A DNA stretch of 64,000 nt. Origin: Clostridium acetireducens DSM 10703. GTDB lineage: Bacteria; Bacillota; Clostridia; Clostridiales; Clostridiaceae. The stretch spans positions 32,597 to 96,596 of the forward strand of contig NZ_LZFO01000005.1 in the NCBI RefSeq assembly GCF_001758365.1, written 5' to 3'. Position 1 is the first letter of the stretch. Every line of letters starts with the position of its first letter. The position numbers and the translations under genes are program-made. The notes beneath the pieces are model-generated. The model did not search any database and was not told the origin of the DNA. It worked only from the letters and a program-made list of their open reading frames with translations. Positions 54,145-63,997 of this stretch are shown in pieces.

Positions 54145-54795
54145 ATGAATATAAATTACCAAAAACAACTAGACAAATTAATAGAAAACATAGTAAAGAA
54201 TGAAGAAGTACCTACATTATTATTACACAGCTGTTGTGCTCCATGTAGCAGTTATGTTTTAGAATACTTATCTAATTATTTTAAAATAACAGTTTTTTAT
54301 TATAATCCTAATATATATCCTGAAGAAGAATATATAAAAAGAGTTCAGGAACAAAAACAGTTTATATCCTCTATCAAAACAAAATATGAGGTAAAGTTTA
54401 TTGAAGGAAAATATGATACGGATACCTTTTATGATATGGCTAAAGGATTAGAAATGGAAAAAGAAGGAGGAATTAGATGCTTTAAATGCTATGAATTAAG
54501 ATTAAGAGAAGCAGCTATCATAGCAAGTAAAGGAAACTATGATTATTTCACAACTACTTTATCCATAAGTCCTTATAAAAATGCTAAAAAATTAAATGAA
54601 ATAGGGGAAAAGTTAGCTGAAGAATATGGAGTAAAATATTTATATTCAGATTTTAAAAAGAAGAATGGATATAAACGCTCTATAGAACTTTCAAATGAAT
54701 ATAATTTATACAGACAACACTATTGTGGTTGTGTTTTTTCTAAAAATGAGAGAATGAATCAACTTAAACAGAATATAGATAATGACAATAAATAG
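54145..54795 (+). CDS. queH: Epoxyqueuosine reductase QueH
   Basis: This 216-aa protein has LLLHSCCAPCSSYVLEYL, YYNPNIYPEEEY, GGIRCFKCYELRLREAA and HYCGCVFS, the cysteine pattern of QueH (formerly DUF208). It reduces epoxyqueuosine in tRNA to queuosine. The ATG follows AAAAAGGA. Confidence 0.92.
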   Translation: MNINYQKQLDKLIENIVKNEEVPTLLLHSCCAPCSSYVLEYLSNYFKITVFYYNPNIYPEEEYIKRVQEQKQFISSIKTKYEVKFIEGKYDTDTFYDMAKGLEMEKEGGIRCFKCYELRLREAAIIASKGNYDYFTTTLSISPYKNAKKLNEIGEKLAEEYGVKYLYSDFKKKNGYKRSIELSNEYNLYRQHYCGCVFSKNERMNQLKQNIDNDNK

Positions 54796-54923
54796 AACTT
54801 GTATTAGTTCATGTATCAATGGAGGGGAGAAATTTGATACCTTTAGATTTTATTTAAAATCATGGAAGTTTGATTTAAATAGTGGAAACTTTATTTTCTT
54901 AGGGGAAAGATCTATGAGTGTAG

Positions 54924-55037
54924 ATGAGTAGTCTAATTATAGATAATGTAAAAATATTGTTGGAATATAGTAAATATTATAAAAAAATAAAGGAATTTAA
55001 AAAAATTTATAGAATGTGTAAATATGTAGAAAATTAA
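54924..55037 (+). CDS. Possible small protein (37 aa)
   Basis: A 37-codon frame encodes a Lys/Tyr-rich peptide (MSSLIIDNVKILLEYSKYY...). Its ribosome site is unclear: AGGGGAAAG at 54901 better serves a five-codon frame starting at 54914. It lies in the 54796-55083 gap before the helicase operon. It may be a leader peptide or chance. Confidence 0.25.
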   Translation: MSSLIIDNVKILLEYSKYYKKIKEFKKIYRMCKYVEN

Positions 55038-55083
55038 TTAGCTTGATTTATAAAAGACATGTATCAAAAATAGGTGATAAAGT

Positions 55084-57507
55084 ATGAATAAATTCGAAAT
55101 AAAGTATTCTGCTATATATTATTATTCAGAATTAGATGTTGAAAAACTAACTAATTTAAAGAATAAATTAAAAAATGGAATAATAATAAATTTATTTTTA
55201 AATTATAATTTTAAAGAAGAATTAGATTTAAATGAATTTAAACAGAAAGATTTTTTTGATTATTCAGAGTCTGAAGGATTTTTTAATAGATTTGATAATT
55301 TAGGTGAATTAAATTATAAGGAAGGATTAGTTGCTTATGATGGTAATATATTAAATCAAAATTTTTATAATGACATATGTGTTAATCGTAATAATAAATT
55401 TAATAGTGAGCAATACGAAATAATAAACGCAGATATAAATAAAAATATAATTGTTACTGCAAGTGCAGGAACAGGTAAAACTACAGTAATGATAAATAGG
55501 TTATTATTTTTGAGAAAAACAGTTGAAAATTTTAAATTTAACAATACTATATTGATAACATTTACTAATGAAGCTAGTATTGAAATGAGAGAAAGATTAA
55601 TAGAGTTAATAGAAAAATATTATAGGTTTACATCAAATATAATATATTTAAATATGTTATCAGAGATATCAGAAACTCAAATAAGCACTATACACTCATT
55701 TGCTAAAAACATTATAGATGAGTTTTCTGTAGATAAAAGCATAAATGAAAAAATTAAAATTACTACTTTTGAGAATTTTAAAAATATATTTTTAGAAGAG
55801 GCTATAGACAAGTTTTCTAAAAAATATAAAGATATATATAGTAAATTAAAATATTTTCCTATATATGATATAGTAAACAAACTAAAAATAGTATGGGAAA
55901 AAGTAGATAATTATTCCATTGATTTAAATTCTAATGATATTAAATTAGACTTTGGATATGATGAATTTAATATATCTTTTTTTATAAAATATGTACTGAA
56001 ATATACAGATAATAAATTAAGTAAAATTAAAAATAATAATTTGGAAATAAATGATTTAATAAAGAAAATTAATAATTTAGATTTAATAAAAAGAATAAAT
56101 AGTAATTACACATTTCTTATGATAGATGAATTTCAAGATATGGATAATGCTCAATTAAAGTTTATAGTAAATTTTTATAATATAAAAAAAATATTATTAT
56201 TTATAGTAGGAGATGAAAAACAAAGTATTTACAGATTTAGAGGAGCTGAATTGACGGCTTTTAAAAAATTAAAAGAGAGTTTGAACTTTTATAAAAATCA
56301 ATTAATAGAATTTACATTGTTACAAAATTATAGAACTGATTGTAATTTACTTAATGACATAAATAATTTATTTAAAGATATAAATAATAGAGTTGAAAAA
56401 TTTAATTATCTTAAACAAGATTATATATATTCTAAAATTAAAGTAGATAAAATAAATAGTATAAGATATATATCTTTACAAGAGGATGAAAACAAAGTAA
56501 AACTTTTAAATAAATTATTAAATAAGAAAGATAAAAGTGAAACTATTGCTGTATTAGTTAGAAATAATAAAGATGCATTAGAAATAAAAGGTCTATGTGA
56601 TAGAAATAATATACCTTGTCAAATAGAAATAAAGGGTGATTTTTATAGACACGAAGCAGTAAGAGATTTTTATTTAATGATACAATCTTTAATTTATGAA
56701 AATGATAACAGAGTAAATTACGCATTAATAAATTCTCCTTACATAGAAGAAAGTATAGATAAAATAGAAGTATTAGAAAAAATTAATACCAATGAATTAA
56801 AAATATACTTAAATAAATTTTTAGATAAAAATAATTGGAACTATTATAGAAAAAAAGTGCATGAGGTAAATCCTTTATTAGTAATAGATGAAATAATAAG
56901 ATCAGTTAAACCAGAAATTAATTATTATAAGAATAAATCTATCAAAACAAATAAACAACTTAAAAATATAAAATTAATGACACTAGAATATAAGATTAAC
57001 TTAGACTATTTAATACATTTATTAAAAGATAAATTTAATACAGATTATGTATCTATAGAGACAATTGAAAAATTTTTACGGGTAAAAATATCTACAGATA
57101 GAAGTATAGATTCAAGAAAGCCTTCAAAGAAAACTGAAAAAGAATATGTAAAGTGTATGACAGTACATAATTCTAAAGGGCTTCAATTTGATTATGTTAT
57201 TTTACCCAAGACTACAAATAAATTTTTGATAGATAGGAAAGTAAAAGTTATTTTAAGAAATGAACAAGATAATCAATATAAAATAGGATATAGTATTAAA
57301 TTTGGCGATAGTAGATTTTATAATAATTATTTTATTGAATACAATAAAGAAGAAAAATCTGAGATAATAGCAGAAGAAACTAGACTTTTTTATGTAGCGG
57401 TTACAAGATGTAAAAAAGAGTTATATATAGATAAAAGAAAAATTTCTTCTAATATATCTATAAATAGTTGGGAAAACTTAATATCAGGGGGAATAGAAAA
57501 TGTTTAA
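55084..57507 (+). CDS. UvrD/AddA-like superfamily 1 helicase
   Basis: This 807-aa protein has an N-terminal region of about 110 aa and then SF1A motifs: ASAGTGKTTVMINR (126-139), LITFTNEASIEMRER, STIHSFAKNII, LMIDEFQDMDNAQ, VGDEKQSIYRFRGAE, LLQNYRTD, MTVHNSKGLQFDYVILP and RLFYVAVTRCKKELYI. The pattern is closest to AddA/UvrD, but the C-terminal AddA nuclease domain is missing. It is the first gene of a five-gene operon and overlaps the AddB-like gene by 8 bases. AGGTGAT precedes the ATG. Confidence 0.88.
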   Translation: MNKFEIKYSAIYYYSELDVEKLTNLKNKLKNGIIINLFLNYNFKEELDLNEFKQKDFFDYSESEGFFNRFDNLGELNYKEGLVAYDGNILNQNFYNDICVNRNNKFNSEQYEIINADINKNIIVTASAGTGKTTVMINRLLFLRKTVENFKFNNTILITFTNEASIEMRERLIELIEKYYRFTSNIIYLNMLSEISETQISTIHSFAKNIIDEFSVDKSINEKIKITTFENFKNIFLEEAIDKFSKKYKDIYSKLKYFPIYDIVNKLKIVWEKVDNYSIDLNSNDIKLDFGYDEFNISFFIKYVLKYTDNKLSKIKNNNLEINDLIKKINNLDLIKRINSNYTFLMIDEFQDMDNAQLKFIVNFYNIKKILLFIVGDEKQSIYRFRGAELTAFKKLKESLNFYKNQLIEFTLLQNYRTDCNLLNDINNLFKDINNRVEKFNYLKQDYIYSKIKVDKINSIRYISLQEDENKVKLLNKLLNKKDKSETIAVLVRNNKDALEIKGLCDRNNIPCQIEIKGDFYRHEAVRDFYLMIQSLIYENDNRVNYALINSPYIEESIDKIEVLEKINTNELKIYLNKFLDKNNWNYYRKKVHEVNPLLVIDEIIRSVKPEINYYKNKSIKTNKQLKNIKLMTLEYKINLDYLIHLLKDKFNTDYVSIETIEKFLRVKISTDRSIDSRKPSKKTEKEYVKCMTVHNSKGLQFDYVILPKTTNKFLIDRKVKVILRNEQDNQYKIGYSIKFGDSRFYNNYFIEYNKEEKSEIIAEETRLFYVAVTRCKKELYIDKRKISSNISINSWENLISGGIENV

Positions 57508-60088
57508 AGTAGAAACCCATGATAATTCGTTACAATATTTTAAAAATTTAATTATAGAAGAAGATGCTATTCATGTTACAGGTAATAATGCATTGGCTTC
57601 ATTGATTATAGAGGTTAATGAAGAAAAATTTTTTTCAAAAGAACTATCAAAAAAATTAATATTAAATATAGAAAAGTTTGAAAAGAAATTATATTTTGAT
57701 TTAGAAAATCCAATAGAAAGAATTAAATTAAAATCTGAATTAAGAGATGAAATAAGTAAAATTAAAATAGAATATATTAATAATTATTTTTTGAAAAATA
57801 TAGATAATGTGTTTGATACTATAATATTTTTAATTAAATGCGGTATTGAAAAGATAAATAAAAACTTAAATTATGATAATCAAAGTAGAGTATTTATAAA
57901 TACTTATAATAATTACCTTAATAATAAAAATTTGAAAAAGATATATAAATGTATAAAAAAAAAGAGTAAATTAGGATATAAAAAAACTATTAATTCAAAT
58001 AAAATAATTAGAATTAACAAGATATATTTTTATAATATAAGTCAATTAAGTATTAAAAGATTTATGTTATTTTATAATCTTAAAAATATGGGATTTGAAA
58101 TAACATTTAGAGTTCCATATTTTAATGGTTTGAAGGAAATAAACAAGTATTGGGAGGCTGTTTACAACCAAGAAGTATTTAAATGGTGCTATGGTAAAAA
58201 TGATTTTAGACAATATATAAAACAATCTAAATATATAGCTTTTATAGAAGGAAAAGATATTTGTGAAACAAAAGAAAATGTAAGTACAAAAACTTATTAT
58301 GAAATAAGTAATTTTGTGAAAGATATAGAAAATAAAAATGTAGTAACTTTTATGAAAGATAGTATCAAAAGCTGTCAATTATATAAAAAAGAACAATGTA
58401 ATCATTGTTACAATACAAAAATTGGAAGGTTCATAAAAAATATATACAAATGTAGACTAAAATTAGAAACTATAAATTTGGATTATAATATTTTTATAGA
58501 ATTAATAACTTCAGGATGGATTCAATGTATAGAAAAACCCTATGTTTTTAATGGAAAAAGTACATTAGAATTTTTTAAAGAGAATGAAGATTATTTTAGA
58601 GGCATTAATACTATAGATGAAATTTTAGAAAGACTATATAATTTAAAAGATTTAAAAGAAATTAATAATATATTTGAAACTAAAAAATATTCTAATGATA
58701 TACCTAAATTACTTATAAATCCATTTAGAGCACTTAGTTATGCAAATAGTGATAAATACAAATTGACTTTAAATCAAGTAATTAAATTAACTAAAAAATT
58801 AAAAATTATATTAATGAAATTATTAGAAAATGAAAGTGGATTTATAGATTATGAAAAACATAAAAATATCTTAAAAGAAATATATTTTCATAATTTATAT
58901 ATAAATAAATTAAGTGAAGATAATAATCTTTCGTGTGTTTATACTCAAATAAAGAAAATGTTAACTTTTGATTTTGATAAGAGATTAATACATATAGAAG
59001 AATTAAAACAATTATTTAATATATTATTAACAATAAAAAAAAATAATAGTAATAAAACTATAGTTTTGGATGATTTAGAAGGTTTTATTTATAAGGAAAA
59101 TATCCATAAAGGATGCTTACATATTACAGATTTATCCTACAAATCATATAAGAAATATATTGATAGTAAAAAAGAGGATTCCTTTATTTTACCTAAAAGA
59201 AAATTAAATAATATATTAATTAATAGTATTGAACTTGATAATAATATGAAAAATTACATAAATAAAAAATTTAAGTTAGAATATGAGAATAAAGATACTA
59301 AGGAAAATATAGATGATTTTTTAAAATTTACAATAGGAAATATGTTTATAAATTTTAAAGGAAAAATACTTTTTAGTTGGGTAAGAGATTTAAGAGAGAA
59401 TGATGATAAGAGTGTAATATTAAGACACATGGAAAATTTATATAAAAATGATATTAGTAGTGATAATATTTGGAATTTACTAGAAAAATGTGATGAAAAT
59501 TTTCATATAAAAGATTATTCTATTTCATGTGAAGAAAATATAAAAAAATATAAAAAAATATATTATAATATTCCATCAGTAGCTTATAAAGATTTAGATT
59601 TTTGTGAAGAAAAATTTTTTTATTCTAATATATTAGAAAGGTATCCAATATATAAAAGTGATTTTCATCATAGAGTTGTGCTATCTGTTTTAATATCCTT
59701 ACTAAAAAATAATATTAATAATTATTATATGAATATAAAAAGATACATTTTACCATTGTTTCCTCAGTGGCCAGATGTTATTAAAGAAAATATTATACTA
59801 ATAAATTATTCAACAAAAAACTTTCAAAAGTATAGAAAGTTTAAAAATATTTATTATCCTAAGAATGTGGACAAGCTATATAGTTTAAGAAGCAAATATA
59901 TAATAGGAGAAAAATATAAAATTAATAATAGATATAATAATAATAATTTAGATGAAGAAAAGATCTTTGAAGAATTTTTAAGAGAATATTTATTAAAAGA
60001 TACTATAAATAATCCAGGAAAACATTGTAGTATGTGTCCTCATACACACATTTGTAGAAAGGGAGTTTTTAGAATTGGCAATAGATAA
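57500..60088 (+). CDS. AddB-like protein with C-terminal Fe-S cysteine set
   Basis: This 862-aa protein shows no Walker A. Near the C-terminus, DFCEEKFFYSNILERYP and the final HCSMCPHTHICRKG give one plus three cysteines, in the arrangement seen in AddB and Cas4-type nucleases that hold a [4Fe-4S] cluster. The catalytic PD-(D/E)XK residues expected between the cysteines are not apparent. It may be an inactive AddB-like partner for the helicase upstream. TCAGGGGGA precedes the ATG. Asn, Lys and Ile content is extreme. Confidence 0.65.
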   Translation: MFKVETHDNSLQYFKNLIIEEDAIHVTGNNALASLIIEVNEEKFFSKELSKKLILNIEKFEKKLYFDLENPIERIKLKSELRDEISKIKIEYINNYFLKNIDNVFDTIIFLIKCGIEKINKNLNYDNQSRVFINTYNNYLNNKNLKKIYKCIKKKSKLGYKKTINSNKIIRINKIYFYNISQLSIKRFMLFYNLKNMGFEITFRVPYFNGLKEINKYWEAVYNQEVFKWCYGKNDFRQYIKQSKYIAFIEGKDICETKENVSTKTYYEISNFVKDIENKNVVTFMKDSIKSCQLYKKEQCNHCYNTKIGRFIKNIYKCRLKLETINLDYNIFIELITSGWIQCIEKPYVFNGKSTLEFFKENEDYFRGINTIDEILERLYNLKDLKEINNIFETKKYSNDIPKLLINPFRALSYANSDKYKLTLNQVIKLTKKLKIILMKLLENESGFIDYEKHKNILKEIYFHNLYINKLSEDNNLSCVYTQIKKMLTFDFDKRLIHIEELKQLFNILLTIKKNNSNKTIVLDDLEGFIYKENIHKGCLHITDLSYKSYKKYIDSKKEDSFILPKRKLNNILINSIELDNNMKNYINKKFKLEYENKDTKENIDDFLKFTIGNMFINFKGKILFSWVRDLRENDDKSVILRHMENLYKNDISSDNIWNLLEKCDENFHIKDYSISCEENIKKYKKIYYNIPSVAYKDLDFCEEKFFYSNILERYPIYKSDFHHRVVLSVLISLLKNNINNYYMNIKRYILPLFPQWPDVIKENIILINYSTKNFQKYRKFKNIYYPKNVDKLYSLRSKYIIGEKYKINNRYNNNNLDEEKIFEEFLREYLLKDTINNPGKHCSMCPHTHICRKGVFRIGNR

Positions 60089-61766
60089 CGAATCTCTAGA
60101 ATTTTTTGTTAAACTATCTAAAGTTTGGGGAAATTTTAATGAATATAATTTTTTCAAAGAAATAGAGTTATCTCCTGAACAAATAAAAGTAGTTGAATAT
60201 GAGGATGAACAGATGCTAATAGAAGGATGTGCAGGTACGGGCAAAAGTATTACTCTTTTATATAAATTTATTAAAACACTTATAAATGAAAATAATAAAA
60301 AAATATTATATGTAACATTTAATAATATATTAATTGAAGATACTAAAAAAAGATTAGAAACGTGTAATGAATTTAATGATAATAAAAAAAAGCATGATAT
60401 AAGAATATGTACTTTTCATGATATAGCTTGTGAAATATTAAAGAGTATTAAAGTTATCGATAAGAAATTGGGAAAACTTACAGCAAATAAAATAGAAAAC
60501 CATAGAGAAACTGCTTTTAGAAGAATAGCTGCTATTTTAGCTAATTATAAAGATGATTTTTCTTTAATATATAAAAATTTATTTAAAGAAGAAAGATTAT
60601 ATAAAACGCATGATGCTTCTTTTATAAGAGATGAAATATTTTGGATGAAAGCAAATGGAATTGTTAATAAAAATGACTATTTATCTGTTAAAAGATCTGG
60701 AAGAAGCCAAAGTATACGACTTACAGTTGCCCAAAGAAATACTGTATTTAAAATTTTCGAAGAATATCAAAGTCAATTAAAAGATAAATTTCATAATCAT
60801 TTAGATTTGGAGGACTACGCTTTAGAGATAATAAAAAATTATTATATGAATAGATTAGAAGATAATAAATTTGATTATATATTTGTAGATGAACTCCAAG
60901 ATCTAGATCCAATGCAATTAAAAGCATTATGTCTTTTAACCAAGAAAAGTATTGTGGTTTCAGGAGATTCTAGACAAAAAATATATAAAAAAAGTCCATT
61001 AACTTATGAAAGAATAGGATTTAAAATTCATGAAAAAGGTAGGCATAAAATATTAAATAAAAACTATCGTTCTACTGCTCAAATTATAAAGTTAGCAAAT
61101 GAATTAAATTTTAGTGATAATGATACAGCTAAATATAAAGAAAAAAACTTTATAAAACAAGGGAAAAAACCTATTATTGCTTTATTTCAAAGTGAAAAAG
61201 GAGCTATAAATTATGTTTCAAAAATGATAAATGAAATTTTTGAAAAAGATACTAAAAAAACAATAGCTATAGTACATAGAGAAGATTTAAAACCTAAATA
61301 TAAATATAAAAAATCAATTAGAAGGATATTATTAGAACAAAAAATCTTAACAGGGTTTAGTGATATATACAATTATAGTAAAAGATTTGAACACATAGGA
61401 AATAAACAAATATTTTATACAAACCCTTATGATGTTAAAGGATTAGAGTTTGATATAGTATTTATATTAGATTTTAATTATAAATATTATCCAAATTATC
61501 TGGAGATTAAAGAAATTAACGAAAATTTAGAAGGAAAAGATAAAGATTTAATTGATAAAGATATAGAACAAGTTATAAATATGGAAAAAAGACTATTCTA
61601 TGTTGCAATGACAAGAGCAAAAAGTGAGTTATATATTATAGCTAATGGTTGTAAAAGAATTGCACAAATCTCTAAATTTATATTAGACTTTAATTCAGAT
61701 AACTATATAAATAAAAATTTTCTTAAAAAAGATATAGAAAAAATGAAATTTCTTCGTGATATTTAA
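60075..61766 (+). CDS. UvrD/Rep-like superfamily 1 helicase
   Basis: This 563-aa protein has EGCAGTGKSITLLYKF (50-65), VTFNNILIEDT, CTFHDIACEIL, FVDELQDLDPMQLK, VSGDSRQKIYKKS, LNKNYRST, DVKGLEFDIVFILDF and RLFYVAMTRAKSELYI. It is a compact SF1 helicase with a glutamate-leucine-glutamine (DELQ) box, shorter than UvrD. A TTG start about 9 bases after GGGAG overlaps the AddB-like gene by 14 bases, showing coupling. It is clearly different from the first helicase of the operon. Confidence 0.85.
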   Translation: MAIDNESLEFFVKLSKVWGNFNEYNFFKEIELSPEQIKVVEYEDEQMLIEGCAGTGKSITLLYKFIKTLINENNKKILYVTFNNILIEDTKKRLETCNEFNDNKKKHDIRICTFHDIACEILKSIKVIDKKLGKLTANKIENHRETAFRRIAAILANYKDDFSLIYKNLFKEERLYKTHDASFIRDEIFWMKANGIVNKNDYLSVKRSGRSQSIRLTVAQRNTVFKIFEEYQSQLKDKFHNHLDLEDYALEIIKNYYMNRLEDNKFDYIFVDELQDLDPMQLKALCLLTKKSIVVSGDSRQKIYKKSPLTYERIGFKIHEKGRHKILNKNYRSTAQIIKLANELNFSDNDTAKYKEKNFIKQGKKPIIALFQSEKGAINYVSKMINEIFEKDTKKTIAIVHREDLKPKYKYKKSIRRILLEQKILTGFSDIYNYSKRFEHIGNKQIFYTNPYDVKGLEFDIVFILDFNYKYYPNYLEIKEINENLEGKDKDLIDKDIEQVINMEKRLFYVAMTRAKSELYIIANGCKRIAQISKFILDFNSDNYINKNFLKKDIEKMKFLRDI

Positions 61767-61791
61767 TTTTATATTAAAAGGTGGAATAAAG

Positions 61792-62502
61792 ATGGATTTC
61801 GATGATAGAATTTTACAATTATTAAATAATGATAAAATATCTAAGTATTTAGATGAAAAAGAAAAAAATAATGTAATTAGAGAATTTCAAAAATATAAAG
61901 GAAAATATGAGAAATATAAAACAGATAAAAATGCTAAAATATTATCTTATATCATATTCTATAATGTAATTAATAAAAATGACACATTAAAAAAGAAAAA
62001 GTTAGAAAATAGCAAGAAAAAAATATTTACTATAAAAAATTTAGCTTCAATTCTTAAAATTTCAGAAAAAAGCTTTTCAAAATTAAATAAAGAAATTTTT
62101 AATAAAAACATAAATGTACAAAAGTACAATAATAAAGATAAGAATTTAAATGAATTTAAAAATATAAATAAAATCATAAAAAAGTATAAAAGAAATACAA
62201 AAGCTCCTAATTTAACTAAGAAAGGATTAATAGCAATTTTTAAGATTAATTATGAATATTTAAAGTTTTTATATTCAGATAAAACTGCTATAAAAATAAA
62301 AGAATATTTAGCAAATGTCTATATGAACTTATCATTAGCGGGATATAATATAGAATATTCAAAATTAGAAGAATTGTTCGGAGAATATTTTAAATATTTA
62401 AATATTGTAGTAACTGATGGAAGGAGTAGTAAGGACTTTGTAAAAATAAAAGATATTTATAACAATGAAAATTTTAAAGTTTATATAGAATTTATGAGGT
62501 GA
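61792..62502 (+). CDS. Unrecognised protein in the helicase operon (236 aa)
   Basis: I do not recognise this family. It is lysine-rich and mostly helical; residues about 80-100 (FTIKNLASILKISEKSFSKL) could form a helix-turn-helix, and the C-terminal half has ALANVYMNLSLAGYNIEYSKLEEL-like helices (as KEYLANVYMNLSLAG). The ATG follows AAAGGTGG; the frame extends upstream without a ribosome site. It lies 25 bases after the helicase gene. In other systems BrxD-like ATPases pair with small helical partners, so it may be such an adaptor. Confidence 0.7.
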   Translation: MDFDDRILQLLNNDKISKYLDEKEKNNVIREFQKYKGKYEKYKTDKNAKILSYIIFYNVINKNDTLKKKKLENSKKKIFTIKNLASILKISEKSFSKLNKEIFNKNINVQKYNNKDKNLNEFKNINKIIKKYKRNTKAPNLTKKGLIAIFKINYEYLKFLYSDKTAIKIKEYLANVYMNLSLAGYNIEYSKLEELFGEYFKYLNIVVTDGRSSKDFVKIKDIYNNENFKVYIEFMR

Positions 62503-62507
62503 TCATT

Positions 62508-63797
62508 ATGATAAGTAAAAATGAAGCACAAAAAATATTATATTCACTTAAAATTGGAGTAGTACCTAATACAAATTTAGATATATTGTGTGTAGGAAGA
62601 GATAAAGAAATAGAAGAATTTAATAACTGTATGAATTTTGTAGAAAAGGGAAATGGAACAATAAAATTTATAACTGGTACCTATGGTTCTGGAAAATCGT
62701 TTTTATTAAATGTTATAAAACAAAAAGCTTTAAGTAGAAACTTTGTAGTTGCTAGAATACAAGTAGATAAAAGTTTAAAATTTAATAAAATAGAACAAAT
62801 TTATTATCAAGTAATGAGTAACTTGTCTATATTTAATAAAAAAAATGATGGTACAAGCTTTGATGAAATGTTTCAATTATGGTTAGACAATTTAAAAAAT
62901 ATTCATGATAATAAAAAATCAGGAGAAATAATTAATAATGTTATAGAAGAAATTAATAATTATAATAGTTCTTTTGCAAGTGTTTTTAAAAGTTTTATAA
63001 AAGCTAAAGCAAAAGATAATACAGATTTATGTCGTTCTATTTCAGCTTGGATTAAAGGAGAAAAAAATATTCCTACTTCAGTAAAAAAACAATTTAATGT
63101 TAAATCAGATATAGATAAAGATAATGTCATGTCAATATTTAAAGGATTTACTAAAATTGTAAAATTAATAGGATACTCGGGATTGGTTATTTTAGTGGAT
63201 GAAATTGAATTAATAGTAAATGAAAGAAGTGATATTAGAAGAAGCGCTTATGAAAATATTAGAATGCTAGTAGATATGGTTAATGATGGAGAATTAAAAG
63301 AAGTTATGTTTATATTTGCAGGAACAAATGAGTTATTTGAAAATGAGGAAAAAGGAATAAAGACATATGCCGCTTTATATAATAGACTTTCAAGTAGTTA
63401 TAAAGATAGCAGTAAAAAATATAGAGATTTAAGAAAAACTATAATAAAAATAGATGGATTAAATGTGGAAAGTATAGAGAAGTTAACACAAAAAATAATG
63501 GAAATACATACTTTTTATTATAATTGGAAAATACCTTCTAGTAGAGAAACTATAAAACAATATGTAAAATTATCGTGTTCAAAGTTTGGAGATAATATAA
63601 CACAGGCTAATTGTAGAGAATATTTAAAAAAATTAATAGATATTTTAGATATAATGGAACAAAATCCAGGTGTAGATATATTTTTAAAAGAAGTAAATGA
63701 TTTAATTGAAAGAAGAGATAATATAGATAATGATGAAAATGATTATGATTTATATGTAGAAGATTATGATATAGATGATGAACTTATAGAACTTTAA
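62508..63797 (+). CDS. BrxD-like (DUF2791) ATP-binding protein
   Basis: This 429-aa P-loop ATPase has Walker A GTYGSGKSFLLN (57-68), Walker B GLVILVDEIELIVNE, then RRSAYENIRMLVD and MFIFAGTNELFE, which match the DUF2791/BrxD type known from BREX and Shango-like defence systems. A pentuple Glu/Asp-rich tail ends the protein. The ATG at 62508 follows GAGGTGA; the GTG at 62499 overlaps that site. The stop codon is close to a strong terminator, so it is the last gene of the operon. Confidence 0.85.
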   Translation: MISKNEAQKILYSLKIGVVPNTNLDILCVGRDKEIEEFNNCMNFVEKGNGTIKFITGTYGSGKSFLLNVIKQKALSRNFVVARIQVDKSLKFNKIEQIYYQVMSNLSIFNKKNDGTSFDEMFQLWLDNLKNIHDNKKSGEIINNVIEEINNYNSSFASVFKSFIKAKAKDNTDLCRSISAWIKGEKNIPTSVKKQFNVKSDIDKDNVMSIFKGFTKIVKLIGYSGLVILVDEIELIVNERSDIRRSAYENIRMLVDMVNDGELKEVMFIFAGTNELFENEEKGIKTYAALYNRLSSSYKDSSKKYRDLRKTIIKIDGLNVESIEKLTQKIMEIHTFYYNWKIPSSRETIKQYVKLSCSKFGDNITQANCREYLKKLIDILDIMEQNPGVDIFLKEVNDLIERRDNIDNDENDYDLYVEDYDIDDELIEL

Positions 63798-63815
63798 AAT
63801 TAAATAATATAATTT

Positions 63816-63860
63816 AAAAGCAGAGTTATTATGAAAAAATATAATAATAACTTTGCTTTT
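63816..63860 (+). terminator. Terminator of the helicase/BrxD operon
   Basis: AAAAGCAGAGTTATTAT pairs with ATAATAACTTTGCTTTT (one G-U) around a loop of about 11 bases. Confidence 0.8.
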
Positions 63861-63988
63861 AATTATTATAGATGAGGAAATTGCACAATTAAACTTCCTC
63901 AATTATATTTAAAAATCATTACTTTTTGTTAATAATTAACTATTTTGTTCAGAAAAAGATAATAGCAAAGCTAAGGTGCTATTGCACC

Positions 63989-63997
63989 TGTGGATAA
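63989..63997 (+). promoter_or_regulatory. Single DnaA-box-like site at the window edge
   Basis: TGTGGATAA is the complement of the DnaA box TTATCCACA. A small hairpin (GGTGC-TATT-GCACC) precedes it. Only one box is visible, so an origin cannot be claimed. The rest of 63861-64000 is AT-rich without a gene. Confidence 0.3.

Noticed and set aside
55084..60088. Housekeeping AddAB (RexAB) recombination genes
   Set aside because: The first protein lacks the AddA nuclease domain, the second lacks a visible nuclease site, and the operon continues with a second helicase and a BrxD-like ATPase.
61792..63797. Shango or BREX system
   Set aside because: Only the BrxD-like ATPase fits. No TerB domain could be recognised, and no PglX, PglZ, BrxC or DEAD-box partner is in the operon.
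63989..63997. Chromosome origin (oriC)
   Set aside because: Only one DnaA-box-like site is visible at the window edge, with no box cluster and no dnaA gene.
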